Assembly (NCBI GenBank): GCA_963978905.1
Contig: OZ022258.1
Coordinates: 40,594,591-40,658,590 of the forward strand
DNA length: 64,000 bases
Direction: 5' to 3'
DNA from: Trichostrongylus colubriformis
Lineage: Eukaryota; Nematoda; Chromadorea; Rhabditida; Trichostrongylidae
In this document: positions 12,817 to 23,879 of the stretch, piece by piece
Numbering within the stretch: position 1 is the stretch's first letter
How the letters are laid out: each line of letters opens with the position of its first letter
Notes under the pieces: generated by a model
Told to the model about the DNA's origin: nothing
Database searches by the model: none
Seen by the model: the letters and a program-made list of their open reading frames with translations, nothing else
Made by a program: the position numbers and the translations under genes

Positions 12817-13145
12817 CTTAAGTGGAATTTATCATGTGACATACAGTTGAATCAGCTCTTCCAGCTTAAGTATATGCCCCAAGAATTCGTAAACTTTCGA
12901 AAGGAAAGTGATTCACCACACAACCAATGATACAAGTCACAAAAGCGCCTCTTCTCTTTTTTCCTTACTAACTCTGCATTTTGAACCCCCCTCCCCCCCT
13001 TTCCCCCGACCCCCCCCCGCCCCCATTCAATGAGGAACTGGTGGCACTATCAACCCATAGCTACTCCACTACCTCTCCAGCCGATGTGGTAAGAAGTGAT
13101 TTTTGGAAAACTTCTCGATTTGGCTGCAAACTTCTGCTCAGAGGT

Positions 13146-13410
13146 TATTCGACCCGTACAACACGAATATGACATTCGTTAGGCGCAAAATTGCTGAGCG
13201 CCCATGGCGCAGGCGTCAGGCAGTTTCTCGCCAAACGAATGTTATATTCGTGTCTACGGGTCGAAAAACTTCTTGGGACAAATTTTGAGCGAGTTTGGTG
13301 ATCCACCCCATTTTGACGCCGGTACCTATGGCGCAGGCGCCAAGCGGTTTCGCGCCGAACGAATGTCATATTCCTGTTCTGCCGGTAGAAATACTCATTG
13401 GTAGAAGTTG
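13146..13410. repeat. Compound inverted/direct repeat
   Basis: 13146-13266 is a palindrome (CGACCCGTA..AACACGAATATGACATTCGTT against AACGAATGTTATATTCGTG..CTACGGGTCG). A third copy of the right arm (TATGGCGCAGGCGCC..AACGAATGTCATATTC) follows in direct orientation at about 13327-13385. Confidence 0.6.
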
Positions 13411-13574
13411 GGCACAGAAAAAGCGCGCCTTGTGGTTTTAACACGACGTTGCAGCAAGGGGTGTCGTCCTGCAGTCCTGCGGCGGTATGAATTACCGGTG
13501 GAGTAGAACGACGTTCGCAACCAGATGATTGAGCCTCTCAGCCCATCTGCGGTCTACGGCTGCTAGTGATGCCG

Positions 13575-13728
13575 AGGGCTGCGAGAGAGAAGGAAGGGGA
13601 GGGGTTCAGGTTCCTACTTCTCGGGTTTTTCGCCGCTTTCTCTCGTTTTTTTTTTCTACTGCTATATTTCTGAGCATCCCTACTCCCATATTTCACAGTC
13701 TGCCGAATTTACCCCTTCCGGTGTGAAG
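13575..13728 (-). mobile_element. Truncated family A MITE, reverse orientation
   Basis: Carries the reverse complement of the family A left end: ACCCCTTCCGGTGTG end, CTGCTATATTTCTGAGCA, and the CTACTTCTCGGGTTTTTCGCCG block. The other half is missing. Confidence 0.6.
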
Positions 13729-13739
13729 GCTGATCGAGC

Positions 13740-15392
13740 TTACGCTCAATAAGAGAATATTCAAGCAGTGTTAGTGTTGAGTGTTAAAACCGCGTGAAAA
13801 CGCGTTTTTTACCGTTTTTTCGCTGTAAACTATTGATCAGTGATTTTTTTACCAATTTTTGTTATGTATATTCAGAATCAGCTCGTTAAGCTGTACAATG
13901 CGATGCTACACGTTTCTGGTTTCTTTCAGTTCGTCAGTGAGCCTTTTTTTTCGCGTTCTGAAATGTCTGACGGAAACCTACAACAAATATGATAAGCTGG
14001 CGATGAAATTCTTTTCCTTCCTAGTTGCACAAAAATTTAACTTGTTCGGTAGTGATGTTAAAACGCGAACCATTTTTAACGACGGCATAATGACTGATAG
14101 ATATGTTGTTATCAATATTCGAAAAGAATCCTAACAGCTGTACTTCCCAAAAATCGACGCTTTCATATGACCAAAAAAAGACGGTCCTGGGTGGCCAGCA
14201 CTATTTGAAGAGAGCGAAAACAGCCTAGGTCCGTTATGTGCTGAGTTCACTTCCACATGCAGATTCCTGAATGAAAACTACACCACTTAATTTGCCAGGA
14301 AAAATGCTTTAGGGCCATACCAAAAAAGTGCGCTAATCTTAAATGACGAGGAATGTGGAAGAACTTCATTTCTCATCAAAATTCGAAGAAATTGTCTTTC
14401 AAACATTCAGTATGTGATAAATGGCGGACTACCGAAAAATCAGCTATGCCCTGTAGCTGAAAACTTCTGAACTATCTTCCGGAACTACTCCTCATTATCA
14501 TTGTGTAAGCAGAAGAAAATATGAGGAAGAGCAAGTTTTTTTTCATATTAGCAGATCGCTTCCTGCTCAGGTTTGGAGACGAGGGGTAACCTTTTCATAA
14601 TGTCGTTTTGTAGTATTCTGTATGCAATATTCTCATAGGTCAAGTTGATAACAAACATGCGGAGTAGTAATGTCATTTCCCGAAAGGATTCTGCAGAAAA
14701 TGCAATTTCCACGACTCCCCCGTCGACTATTCGTGATTACAGAAAAATACTACATACTACATAGCTCCACAATCAGTAATTAATCGCTTTATTTATTGCC
14801 AGTTGAAAAAACTGAGCACTATTTCGTGATAGCGAAAGCTGTAAAAGTTGTACACGAGATAGTTCAAGTGATAAGGGAGCTCTAATTACTCTTTTCGCCC
14901 AATCAATCGAAAAAATGATAACAATAATATCAAAAGACGGCAGTAGTTTTTTGGTCCTCTTCCGAAATGCTATACCGCTCACGTTTCGGTAAATAGCCTT
15001 CCTCAAATCGTCCTGATTTTAAAAAATATGTAAACTATTAGTCTCAAAAGGTTAAGCAGAGGTATCGGAAGTGTCACTGAGAAAATATCGAATGAAATGG
15101 CTGAAAGCTTCAAAAGTGGAGCCCTTTTCTATTTTCTACTTTTGACTCTTAATTATGGTCGCGGATGTGTTCTCTCATGCTTCGCACCACCAACTCAAGC
15201 AGCTTACGCTTGCTTTGGGCACCGGCTTCGACAACAGCGCCGACGGCAGCAATCGGCGCCAGCAGCGGCGGAGATGGCGAATCGAAAAATGCGAAACTGG
15301 GCGACATTCAAATTCTGACAAGAGTTTTGATTTATTATAGCTGCTGATTTTCGCCGCAGTGCGCGACGCGAAAATTGTTAAAAGTATGCTTA
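13740..15392. other. No feature identified
   Basis: A 91-codon plus frame at 13859 and a 77-codon minus frame at 14773 have no splice context or family features. About 15180-15340 is GC-rich and probably belongs to the flank of the fold-back element at 15393. Confidence 0.35.
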
Positions 15393-15410
15393 GTTATGGG
15401 CAAAAGCCTC

Positions 15411-15483
15411 GGTCTCGGACGGAACTCGAACCCGCACACCATGTTTTCTGGGCATATGTGCTAATCCATTAACTACAGAGACC
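15411..15483 (-). tRNA. tRNA-like sequence, probable pseudo-tRNA (left arm)
   Basis: Minus strand runs GGTCTCT ... CGAGACC (acceptor stem, one mismatch), a D-arm region AATGGATTAGCAC, and a T-arm GCGGGTTCGAGTTCCGT. The anticodon stem is imperfect (TATGC against ACATG). Box A and box B are partly kept. Probably inactive, kept as part of a repeat. Confidence 0.35.
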
Positions 15484-15582
15484 CCTTTCACCTTGACTCA
15501 GCTCCTGAATGGTATACTTATCATAGCTTATAAGCACAGCTCATATTAATATACCACTCAGAAGCTGAGTTAAGGTGAAAGG

Positions 15583-15656
15583 GGTCGCGGCAGTGTAATG
15601 GATTAGCACATATGCCCGGAAAGCATGAAGTGCGGGTTCAAGTCCCGTCCGAGACC
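15583..15656 (+). tRNA. tRNA-like sequence, probable pseudo-tRNA (right arm)
   Basis: 74 nt: GGTCGCG/CGAGACC acceptor with one mismatch, AATGGATTAGCAC D-arm (resembles tRNA-Arg types), anticodon stem TATGC/GCATG with loop CCGGAAA, and a good T-arm GCGGG-TTCAAGT-CCCGT. Position 33 is C instead of U. The apparent anticodon GGA would be serine, but the long variable arm of tRNA-Ser is absent. So it is tRNA-derived rather than a clear functional gene. Confidence 0.4.
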
Positions 15657-15673
15657 AAAGCTTTTCCCATAAC

Positions 15674-17814
15674 TATGACGGTGCGCGCTTTCGTCACAGA
15701 TCGCGTTGGTTTCCACCGCGATCATCACTACTTTAGTGTGGTTCCGTAGAGCGTTATAAATAGAGCGCGTCGCGACAGTGCCTGCGTTACTGGCGGCGGA
15801 CACTCAGTTTTCGCCGTCAACGTTGATGCTGGCGCCGATGCTGCAAAGTATGAAAGGGGCCTTATAGTTCGACGTCATGCAGATCTATGATGTATGGTGT
15901 CAATACACAACACCAATACCAAGAACACCTTGATAGCAGTACTGTTCCTCTCCAGTACAGGCTTGTTCTTCGCGGCTAGAGCTCCGTACCCCCTGGCCGA
16001 CATAAGCGACAAAACATGGGAAGCACAAGTTGATCACTGAAAGAATCACTGGAAAATAGGAATGAACTTAATCATCAGCCTCATCCAACAATTTGTCGTG
16101 TTGTTGAAAATTGGATACGACGGATCGAATTGCAGACCTGCCGGTATAGATTCGCAGATCACGAACCTGAAATTCATTCATCAACGAAAGACCACTCCTT
16201 TCGTAAATCACCTCCAGAAAAAAGAAGAAAGGTGGTTGAAACTAACTCGCATGTTTTCTCGCATGTTACTGGTGGAGGTGGCACACAACCACTGGTCGGC
16301 TTTGCGTCCGTACTGCAGTTCCCGTAATAATTGAATGTATCCCCTCCCTTGGAGGCTGGCTTTATTCCAGCGAAATAAACCTTCAAGGGAAAGTTAATTA
16401 TAATTCAGGGATAGTAGAAAACGGAAGTAGAAGTGGTAAACAATACGGAAGCTAGCTTTTAATGGAGCTTTGAAATGAGACTTGAGTGGATCGATAAGGT
16501 GTCAAATTCAGAAACATGGAATAAAAATTGCAAATGCTGCCCCGAAGCGAAGGAGGTATCAAAGTTTGATTGCGATGACCCACCGAATCACTTTGCTTTA
16601 AAATATCGGATCAACGAGGCCAGCGGTGTGTATCAGCGGTTGTCGTGGCTCAGTAGTAGCGGTTTTGATCTAGAAGTGGTGCACGGTGGATTTGCGTCCC
16701 TCACCCCACGGTTATACCCATGGGTGAGTCACTCGAGCACCAGTAGCAAAGTACTTGGTCAATGAGTCATCGCAAGCTGAATTCGGCCCAACTCGTTCCC
16801 TTCGCGAGGGCACTTTGCAATTTTAATTGACATATTTGTAATCAGCATTCCAGCATTTCGATCCACCTAGATCTCATTCCAAGTCTCTGGCTTTTCTGCA
16901 CATCCAGTAATATGCCTCTTCTTCGCAGGATCAAATACAGTTCTGAGACGATTTTTGAGGGTAAAATGGAAGAGGGTGAGCGAAATCCAGCAGGCGGCCG
17001 TAAATAGCGTAAAATGCATAGAGAAGTAGATTCGCTTCTATAAGCTCTCCTTGCCTAGCATCGCGTCGCATTCGGAAGCATTCCTTATTTACCCCAATAC
17101 TCGTTCACTGCTACGTTTAGTAGACGTTGTCTAGAGTTTGTGATACAGGCGATTTAGGCGGAAAAAAAGTACACATATCGATAAAGCGATTCAGGAGGTG
17201 TGTGCATTTATGACGGAAAATCGCTTCGTGGCGTCGCACTCGCGGCGCCATCAGTACGACTTGCCGAACCGATTGCCCTTAGGAGCCCGGCAGAGCGTGG
17301 CTGCGTTACCTCTGCACTTCCACCCATGCCACACTGCCTCCTGTATTCATGCCACCCTGCCTCTTCCACCCATTCCACACTGCCTCGCTTGAAGGCTGCC
17401 ATGCCCTGCCACTAGTACTCGCACCTGCCGAGCCGCTCGTAGCGCGCGGCCGCGTGAAAATCTGTCATAACTGTCCACACCCTCCGATTCAGGTTATCGA
17501 TACACGTATCTTATCCTTCTCGTCTGTAAACGTGTGTTCGCCTGAATCGCGATCTCTAAACAATGTCTCAGGTTTCTTGTCATACTGCTATCCACCTTGG
17601 ACATCTTCCGCCACGCCGGGGCGAAATGAAAGGGTTTACCCATGGCCGCGTTAGACCCCCTGGAGCACCGTCTTGAGGCAGCACGAGGTCTTCAATTGGA
17701 ACCTGTTGGAATTGGGAGTGAACCTAATTATACCAAGCACGCTACAATGGTTCGCATCATCGCAGCCATGGGCGCGCGATGGCAAATGAATTGCCCCCTT
17801 TCGGAGTAACATAC
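15674..17814. other. No gene resolved; weak coding hints
   Basis: 15880-16009 (minus) has an ATG frame with a basic start and the hydrophobic stretch VFLVLVLCI, a possible anchor exon of the phospholipase D gene. 16174-16350 (minus) has a cysteine-rich frame next to a possible gttagt donor. 16475-16765 (plus) has a 96-codon frame with CKCCPEAKEV. None could be tied into a gene. 17290-17400 contains short imperfect direct repeats (CCACACTGCCTC). Confidence 0.3.
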
Positions 17815-18141
17815 AGAACAATCTCACTCAGACGTTTGCCGTAAAAACTTTCCTCCAAAAAGCAAATGTGCACAAAATTCACCGCAAGCCATATGCCTGA
17901 AGTGAACAGTATAGCTACAGCTGCTGTGATTGCATGTCCAATGTAGACGGCCACTGACATGTTCCAGCTGCTGCTCCTTGCTTATTACGTAGATTACGAT
18001 CTGAAAGAACCATGTGCACCCTAAAAACGTCAGCAACTTATGAGCAGAGGTCTGACGGTTTAGTGGACCGTTACGAATGAAAAAAGTAGAGCTACTTAGC
18101 AGTGCTACGAGGAAGTGGGTACTGGTGGTCATGAATAGCAC
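17815..18141 (-). CDS. Multi-pass membrane protein fragment, family not recognised
   Basis: Two exons: 18020-18141 or a little further upstream, and 17815-17967. They join with a 52-nt intron (GG|gtgcac to gagcagcag) that restores one reading frame across an apparent frame change. The downstream donor is a strong gtatgt at 17809-17814. The first exon encodes a hydrophobic span (STHFLVALLSSSTFFI) and a polar link RNGPLNRQTSAHK. The second encodes a long hydrophobic stretch (YIGHAITAAVAILFTSGIWL, then AVNFVHICF) followed by a polar FLEESFYGKRLSE. This looks like a receptor or transporter core, but I cannot name the family. The upstream exon boundary is unclear, and a family B MITE starts about 60 bp further on at 18204. 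Confidence 0.4.
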
Positions 18142-18203
18142 ATTGTAAGCGATTGAAGGAGGAGCTAGCTCGTGATGTGTTAGCCGACCGGTCTACGGCT
18201 TCA

Positions 18204-18738
18204 TTAAAGACAGCATTAGGGGTAATGCGGTTAGTCAGAAATCAATGAGAGAAGTTACTTACATGGAAACTACGAGCCTAAGAAGGCTATCTGTGGCGGA
18301 ATCCTGGTGAAAAAGTGCGCCTCCGAGCTGTACAAACGGAGCAACGGATAAGAGCTAACGCTTTTGAATGATCGACCCCACCTCCAAGAGACGTGATTCC
18401 TGGTCGTCTACGATGAGAGCGGTCAGGGATATGCGGTGAAATCGAAGGGATAGCAGCGCGTTTTCGCAGTTTTAGCCTGAAGCTCACTGCAGAAAAAAGA
18501 TGCTGTCGTATTTCCGAACATCCCCTTGTGTTGACTTGGCAGCATGCCAATTTCGTTCAGGGTATCCGTCTCTTGACGGAAAGGTTGCCCGCATTGAATA
18601 TCAACGAGAGAAGGGGGGTTCTATTTCTCGGGTTTTTGGCGATTTCCATCCTTTTTTCACTGTCCTGTTACTAGGCATCTCGACTTTCAGATTCACTATT
18701 TCTTTTTTCGTCCGGATTTCCCGTAATGCTACCTTTAA
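18204..18738. mobile_element. TTAA-flanked MITE, family B
   Basis: TTAA|AGACAGCATTAGGGGTAATG at the left and CCGTAATGCTACCT|TTAA at the right. Same interior as 11154-11709 (CCTAAGAAGGCTATC, ATGCTGTCGTATTTCC, CTATTTCTCGGGTTTTTGG). Confidence 0.78.
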
Positions 18739-19122
18739 GGAGGTCAGAAGGCGCCTTACTGCAAAGGCGCAGTAACGCGGCAGTATTGGAAAGTAAAATG
18801 CAGTCAGCAAAAACTTTGGCAAGGGAACTCGTTGTCCTCGTTAATTTTTGCTTGGACGAGTTTTCCTGTGTGCCGCATCAGTAAGCATCGATCATAGCCA
18901 CGATGCCCTCTAGTACCGTTACACGGAACTCAGCCGTGAGGAGTTTGTTGTTGTACGCCTTAGTGCCTTCACAAATAGCTGAAAGTGCGTTCCGAAGCGA
19001 ATTATTCAGCCCTGCTTGTTATTTTCCAAACACCATCAGAGCTCCTTCAGAAACGCAGCAATCAGGAATCTCGATTTCCATGTCCGGTTTCAACGATTTC
19101 GCGCCACAATGCCAAATTCCAC

Positions 19123-19624
19123 TTAAAGGCACATTCCAGGATTATTGGGATATCACAACTCCTGCCGTGGATGGATAGTTCGACCCAAGCCACGTAGGCT
19201 GTACCTTTACTGAGGCGTGGGTGTCAGTTCCTGGAGCGTGCAGAGCCATAGAATCTAGCGCAACAGCTCGGCCCCGCCCACCCCAGCCAGGGGTCTGCCT
19301 TTTCTCTTCGAGTCTTATCTTTGACATAGGTAGACCAGCTACGTAGCCAAGACCTTGGAATTGCCAGTAAACCAATCGTCTCGTGAAGTAAACCTACTAC
19401 TGAGTGACCTGATCCCACACTAAGCACCGGAACATCTGCAATACCCCCCCCCCCGGCTGGGGTGGGCGGGGCCCAGCTTCTGCGGTAGATTCTTTGGCTC
19501 TGGACGCTCCAGGAAGTGACATCCACGCCCGCCTCGGTAAAGGTACAGCCTACGTGGCTTGGGTCGAACTTTCCATCCACGGCAGGAGATGTGATGTCCC
19601 AATAATCCTGGAATGTGCCTTTAA
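19123..19624. mobile_element. TTAA-flanked palindromic MITE, family D, with nested insert
   Basis: Ends are exact inverses: TTAA|AGGCACATTCCAGGATTA and TAATCCTGGAATGTGCCT|TTAA. Long arms pair over more than 150 bp (GACCCAAGCCACGTAGGCTG and complement). The middle, about 19310-19450, is unpaired and matches 52790-52900 (CCTACGTAGCCAA..CTTG, CAATCGTCTCGT), so another repeat sits in the loop. Confidence 0.85.
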
Positions 19625-22600
19625 GATGGAGTTAGCAAACGTTAGCCGTTTAGAAAGCGGAAGACGGACCAAAAAATGATCATTCTGTGAGAAAAAGCAA
19701 TAATATTTCTGAGGGACACTCCGGCAGAAAACTAGGCCAAAGTTTTTGTAACTTATTTTCAAAGAAAAAAAGCAGTGAGATGGTTCACTCTACAAGAGTT
19801 CCAGCACACGTAAACAAAAACAGGGTGAGTTGAGAAGAACTAGTACTAAGGTGGAGCAGATAATATCGAATACTTTGCCCTTAAACTATCGCTCTAAACT
19901 CAGTTTTACAGTCGCTAAAGCCATTGGGTAAATAAATACAATATGTTGTCACCCACGAAATCAGATAATGACCGAACAGTGAGCTACATCCTATTAGGAG
20001 ATAGACGCTACACAGCACTCTCAAGTATTCTCAAGATATTCCATGGAGACTTTTCTTTTTCCAGAGCCCACTGGAACTGGCAACTGACCAATGATCATGA
20101 AAGTAGTTGACACACCTCGTTCTTGCAAGAGTGGAGTAGTTACACCCGCTCAACACAGTTACATTCGTCGCTCATAACCTCCTCCCAACTCACTAACTCC
20201 ACCTTCCCCGTACGATACCTTCGTTGAACGATCGATCACGATGTATTAATAAACCAATTTTGTTTTCGTGTCCTGAATTGAGCATTGCAGAAGGGACCGA
20301 TCGCTGTGAAAATAGCTGAACCTTCCGAGTCATTCACTGGGTAAATGCAAGCACTGACTTAACACTGTCACAGAAACTATGCTAAATGTCACTGTGTTTA
20401 CACTTATTCCTACTCTTTTGCGCCATAGACATGATACGGCGAAAACGTGGAATTTATTTGAAAAAAATCTATTATAGTCATCATCGCTTCCGACACCTGG
20501 TGGTCTCGGCTCAGGTCCAGCCTCGGCTCAGACTTATAAGTAATTACTATTGATTCTAAATCCCCAGCTTTCTGTTTTCCGTAGTCGAGGATACATGCTG
20601 CATCGCTAAATGATTTTTCAGGTTTTCCTCTACTCCCCGTCGCTTCTAGGAAATATTGAACTGCTTTGAATTATTACAGGAATCGTAATTACTGGCGAAC
20701 AGCGACGAGAATATCCTGACTACACAGAGATTTGCGCGGAAATTCTGTTAAAGACACAGTTCACGATAATATGAGTAACTTGATTGCATCAGCGAGCAGA
20801 TAGCCCCTTCCACAGCTGCAAAACGTGTGCCATCAACGCGGCGCGGTTGTGAGTGCTGAACGCGCAAGGAACGAGTGAAATGGCGGCCACCGCCTCAAAA
20901 TGGCCCACACCCTTCTTCGATTCAACCATCGGGTAAGCGGTGGCCTGAGCTTGTTGGTGATGTCGCGCTTGCTTCTTTCCACGCTCCAGGAACTGACACC
21001 CTCGCCTCGGTAAAGATGCAGTTACTGGCTGTGGGTCGAACTAACTGACCCCTGTGTGCCTTTTAATTCGATCAGGAATAATGATTGACTCCTCCTTCTA
21101 AACTATGAGAGTTAGCTATTTTGATGGGAGGAAATGATCAAAGAAACGGAATGCACACTCGAAACAAGACAGATTTGACATGAAGGGAAAAGAACGAATG
21201 GCCTTTTTTTCAAGAGTTAAGCTGACTCGACTGTCAGATGCCATATCAGTCTATGTGCGATCAGTTAACCATCACGTCTTCTTTGATCAAAATGAATAGA
21301 AATTGTACTTCTGTTTGTGTAAAAAAACTTATTGATTACTTTAGAGTGTAAAGCTTGAAAGAGTTGGCTTGACTAGTTTGCGGCTCAGCTGTCCTTTCAG
21401 CCTTTTATTCAGAATCTCAAAAATATTTGGACGGGTTCTCGTCGCACATACAGTGCAGAATAGTCTTTGTTTGACACCCAAGGGTCAAGTGGGTGGCTTG
21501 GACACCACTAGAGCGGCGGCGCTGGAGGCCCCATCCTTAGGAGGAAAGGTGCCAGGCTCACTCTCTCAGCGGACGATTCTACTGCCGATGATCAATCAGC
21601 TGATACCGCTCCCAGTTCAAAGAATACGTGCTGAAGAGGAGCTATCAATGTAATCATTTGTGCTCGCAATCAGTTTGAGGAAAGATATGTACACTCCACC
21701 CGCTCTCTCTTCTTGCTAGTAAAAAACGGTAGTAAATTTGAATGCTCTGAAATCGTTTTAGTGGAAATCCCCCGTATCGCTGTTCGTAATGCGCATCAGC
21801 TGAATTTTTTGTGGTGGTTTATGTGATGAAAAGCTTACCTTATCTCCGTCTTCAGCCAGTATCAAAACACGGCCACCAGAACACTAACAAACTTAAACGC
21901 AAGGCCTGAACGAGTCTTTTCAAACCTTCATCTTATAGAAATGAAAATCCCAGAGATTATTCAAACACATGCACAAAAGAAAAATGAGAGTAATCCGCAT
22001 GTATCAATTGCTACTGACACGTTATTCAGGCATCTCCTTTGGTCTCCTATCAGTTAACTGATAAGGGTGACGGAAGCTCGCGTTCTTCCGCGCTTAACCA
22101 ATTTACCAGTTTACCAACGGCGCTATCTCATTTTGCGAAGCGCTCAGAAGGTCCAGCATTCTTATCACACCTTTATGTACGCCATGATTGTAAATGTGTT
22201 TGGTGTGAATCAAAGACCGCATAATACATGATTAACTGCTCAGAGGCAAAGATATTGAGGCCTCATCAAAATGAGCTATGCATTCATGGTTTCCCATCAT
22301 CAACCATCGAAGCTTTGCAAATAAATTCGGTCAATTTGATAATGAGGTTTACAGTATTCAAGTCTCTTCATTCCCATGCAAGTTCGAAAAGAGGGTGAAT
22401 TTTGAGTTTTTCTTGCAAAATTTCATTTTCATTAAAACTCAGCAGGGCCTTTTCATAAAACTTGAAATACCGTTGATACAACAGAGATTTCGGCTCATGT
22501 GTCGGTAGCTACAACAGAGATTTCGGCCCACGTATCAGTAGCAACGATGTCGGTCAGGAACAATTATGGATATGAATCATAAATAATCTGCTAAATATCT

Positions 22601-22685
22601 GTTTATAGGTTTCGCATCAACCCACGGACTGAAGAGGCGTTAAAGCAGGGAAATTCCTGACTTCCCTTTACAGAGAACGAACTTA
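19625..22685. other. Mostly featureless; fragment of family D at 20978-21066
   Basis: 20978-21066 repeats CACGCTCCAGGAA(C)TGACA, CGCCTCGGTAAAG and GGGTCGAACT from the right arm of family D. The 94-codon plus frame at 21369 and other short frames have no recognised motifs. At about 22471-22545 an ACAACAGAGATTTCGGC unit of about 35 bp is duplicated. Confidence 0.4.
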
Positions 22686-22904
22686 TCAGATGTAATGAAA
22701 AACTGGTGTTAACAGAAGAACTACAACGGGAGTTGCTTGAGCTAATTCGGATTGCCACTCATTGTGGATAGGCATAAGAAGCGCTGGTGGTACATCGCTA
22801 GCCCGTGCGGCACAAAATGAGATGGGTTTTGTTTGATCAAAGACTCGGGAAACAGCAAGAGCGATGGTTGCATGTACTAGAAGTGTCGTAACGAGGAATG
22901 GCAT
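22686..22904 (-). CDS. Possible first exon of a secreted protein
   Basis: ATG frame starting with a hydrophobic leader (FLVTTLLVHATIALAVS), then a soluble stretch with SDVPPALLMPIHNEW. A gttgta donor candidate follows ATP near the end of the polar part, after which the frame turns hydrophobic and stops, as expected if that part is intron. No downstream exon and no family recognised. Confidence 0.28.
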   Translation of the reverse strand: MPFLVTTLLVHATIALAVSRVFDQTKPISFCAARASDVPPALLMPIHNEWQSELAQATPVVVLLLTPVFHYI

Positions 22905-23059
22905 TGATGTCTACCGAACCGCTTGAATGATAGTGTACAGATTCCTTGATACCTCACATGAGCACCGTTGTGGTATGTATCGTTCATGAAGGGGATTATC
23001 ATACGATTGCAGCTAGTCTTAGTTGGTTTCTATGAGTTGGTTAGTTAAAGGAATCGTTC

Positions 23060-23450
23060 ACGGCAATTCCACGATAAACCCTCTTAAAATCGCTCAGTAC
23101 CGAAAAATTTCCACGATAAACTCTCCACGATAATTTTTAATTTTTGATAACTGCTGTTTATCGCCGCAGCTCGCGATGCGAAAGTTACTAGAAGGATGCT
23201 GAGTTGTGGGCAAAAGCTTCGGTGCCGGACGGGACTACGACGGACCCGTCCGGCACCGAAGCTTTTGCCCATAACTCAGCATCCTTCTAGTATCTCCACG
23301 ATAAACTCTCTTAAAATCGCTCAGTACCGAAAAATTGGAAGAACAGCCATTGTTGGAATTTATGAACGGCAATTCCACGATAAACTCTCTTAAAATCGCT
23401 CAGTACCGAAAAATTGGAAGAACAGTCATTGTTGGAATTCATGAACAGCT
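23060..23450. repeat. Short tandem repeat broken by a fold-back element
   Basis: Units of about 80 bp contain CCACGATAAACTCTCTTAAA, TCGCTCAGTACCGAAAAATT and GGAAGAACAG(C/T)CATTGTTGG. Two adjacent copies lie at about 23296-23450 and a partial one at 23068-23115. The fold-back at 23188-23290 with its flanks splits the array. Confidence 0.65.
23188..23290. repeat. Reduced fold-back element related to 15393-15673
   Basis: Near-perfect hairpin: CTAGAAGGATGCTGAGTTGT.. against ..CATAACTCAGCATCCTTCTAG, with GGGCAAAAGCTTCGGTGCCG inside. The flank TCGCCGCAGCTCGCGATGCG matches 15350-15370. The hairpin tip keeps only the tRNA 3' end (TCCCGTCC plus GGCACC) in each arm. Confidence 0.7.
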
Positions 23451-23599
23451 ATCGGATGGACGAACGTAGTTCGAATTTCAGCGTTCATTGTTGGTTTGCT
23501 TCTCACATGCATCCCTCACCACGCAAACATCGTTTCGTTGTTCCTGGAGCGTTCACTTTCTCGCGCCATGAGACGCTGCACGGTCTCTTCTAAGAGCTC

Positions 23600-23712
23600 T
23601 AGCTCAGCTGGATTCTTGTTTTTTCCTTTTGCATTAAACTTTTCAAGCGACGTAGGAAGCAAATACAATATAGATCTATGGGTAACATAGAATTCAACTT
23701 TCTGTGGGCGAC
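23600..23712. mobile_element. Fragment of family F MITE
   Basis: Contains AAGCAAATACAATATAGATCTATGGGTAACA and ..CTGTGGGCG, matching the right end of family F (GGCAAATACAACATAAACGT, ATGGGTAACAC, CCGTGGACG). It abuts the coding exon at 23713. Confidence 0.45.
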
Positions 23713-23874
23713 CTCTCCGGATGCTGAACCGGAACAAATCTTCACAGTTACAGGCACGTGTGCGCATCCATGTACGTCCTTGATTTCAGTGCCTTTGCAG
23801 ATGTCCTTACGGCCCACTGCAGATTGAAGAAGGAACGAGATACCCACGATACAGCAGAGCACGGTTGCTTCCAT
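23713..23874 (-). CDS. Possible small secreted protein, first exon
   Basis: A cgtttcag acceptor is followed three bases later by ATG, a typical spliced-leader site in nematodes. The 54-codon exon starts with a leader (MEATVLCCIVGISFLLQSAV), then a soluble part with four cysteines around KDICKGTEIKDVHGC. A phase-0 GAG|gtcgcc donor borders a fragment of a family F MITE, so the 3' part of the gene may have been displaced or its donor altered. A possible distal exon at about 23516-23590 (ELLEETVQRLMA) is unproven. Family not recognised. Confidence 0.4.
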
Positions 23875-23879
23875 ACCCT

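Larger units (their letters stand above)
15393..15673. repeat. Fold-back element with two inverted tRNA-like arms
   Basis: Left arm GTTATGGGCAAAAGC..GGTCTCGGACGG mirrors the right arm CCGTCCGAGACC..GCTTTTCCCATAAC. Inside, AAGGTGAAAGGGG and CAGAAGCTGAGTT also pair with the left. Each arm contains a ~73-nt tRNA-like sequence (15411-15483 on minus, 15583-15656 on plus). A reduced relative lies at 23188-23290. Confidence 0.7.
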
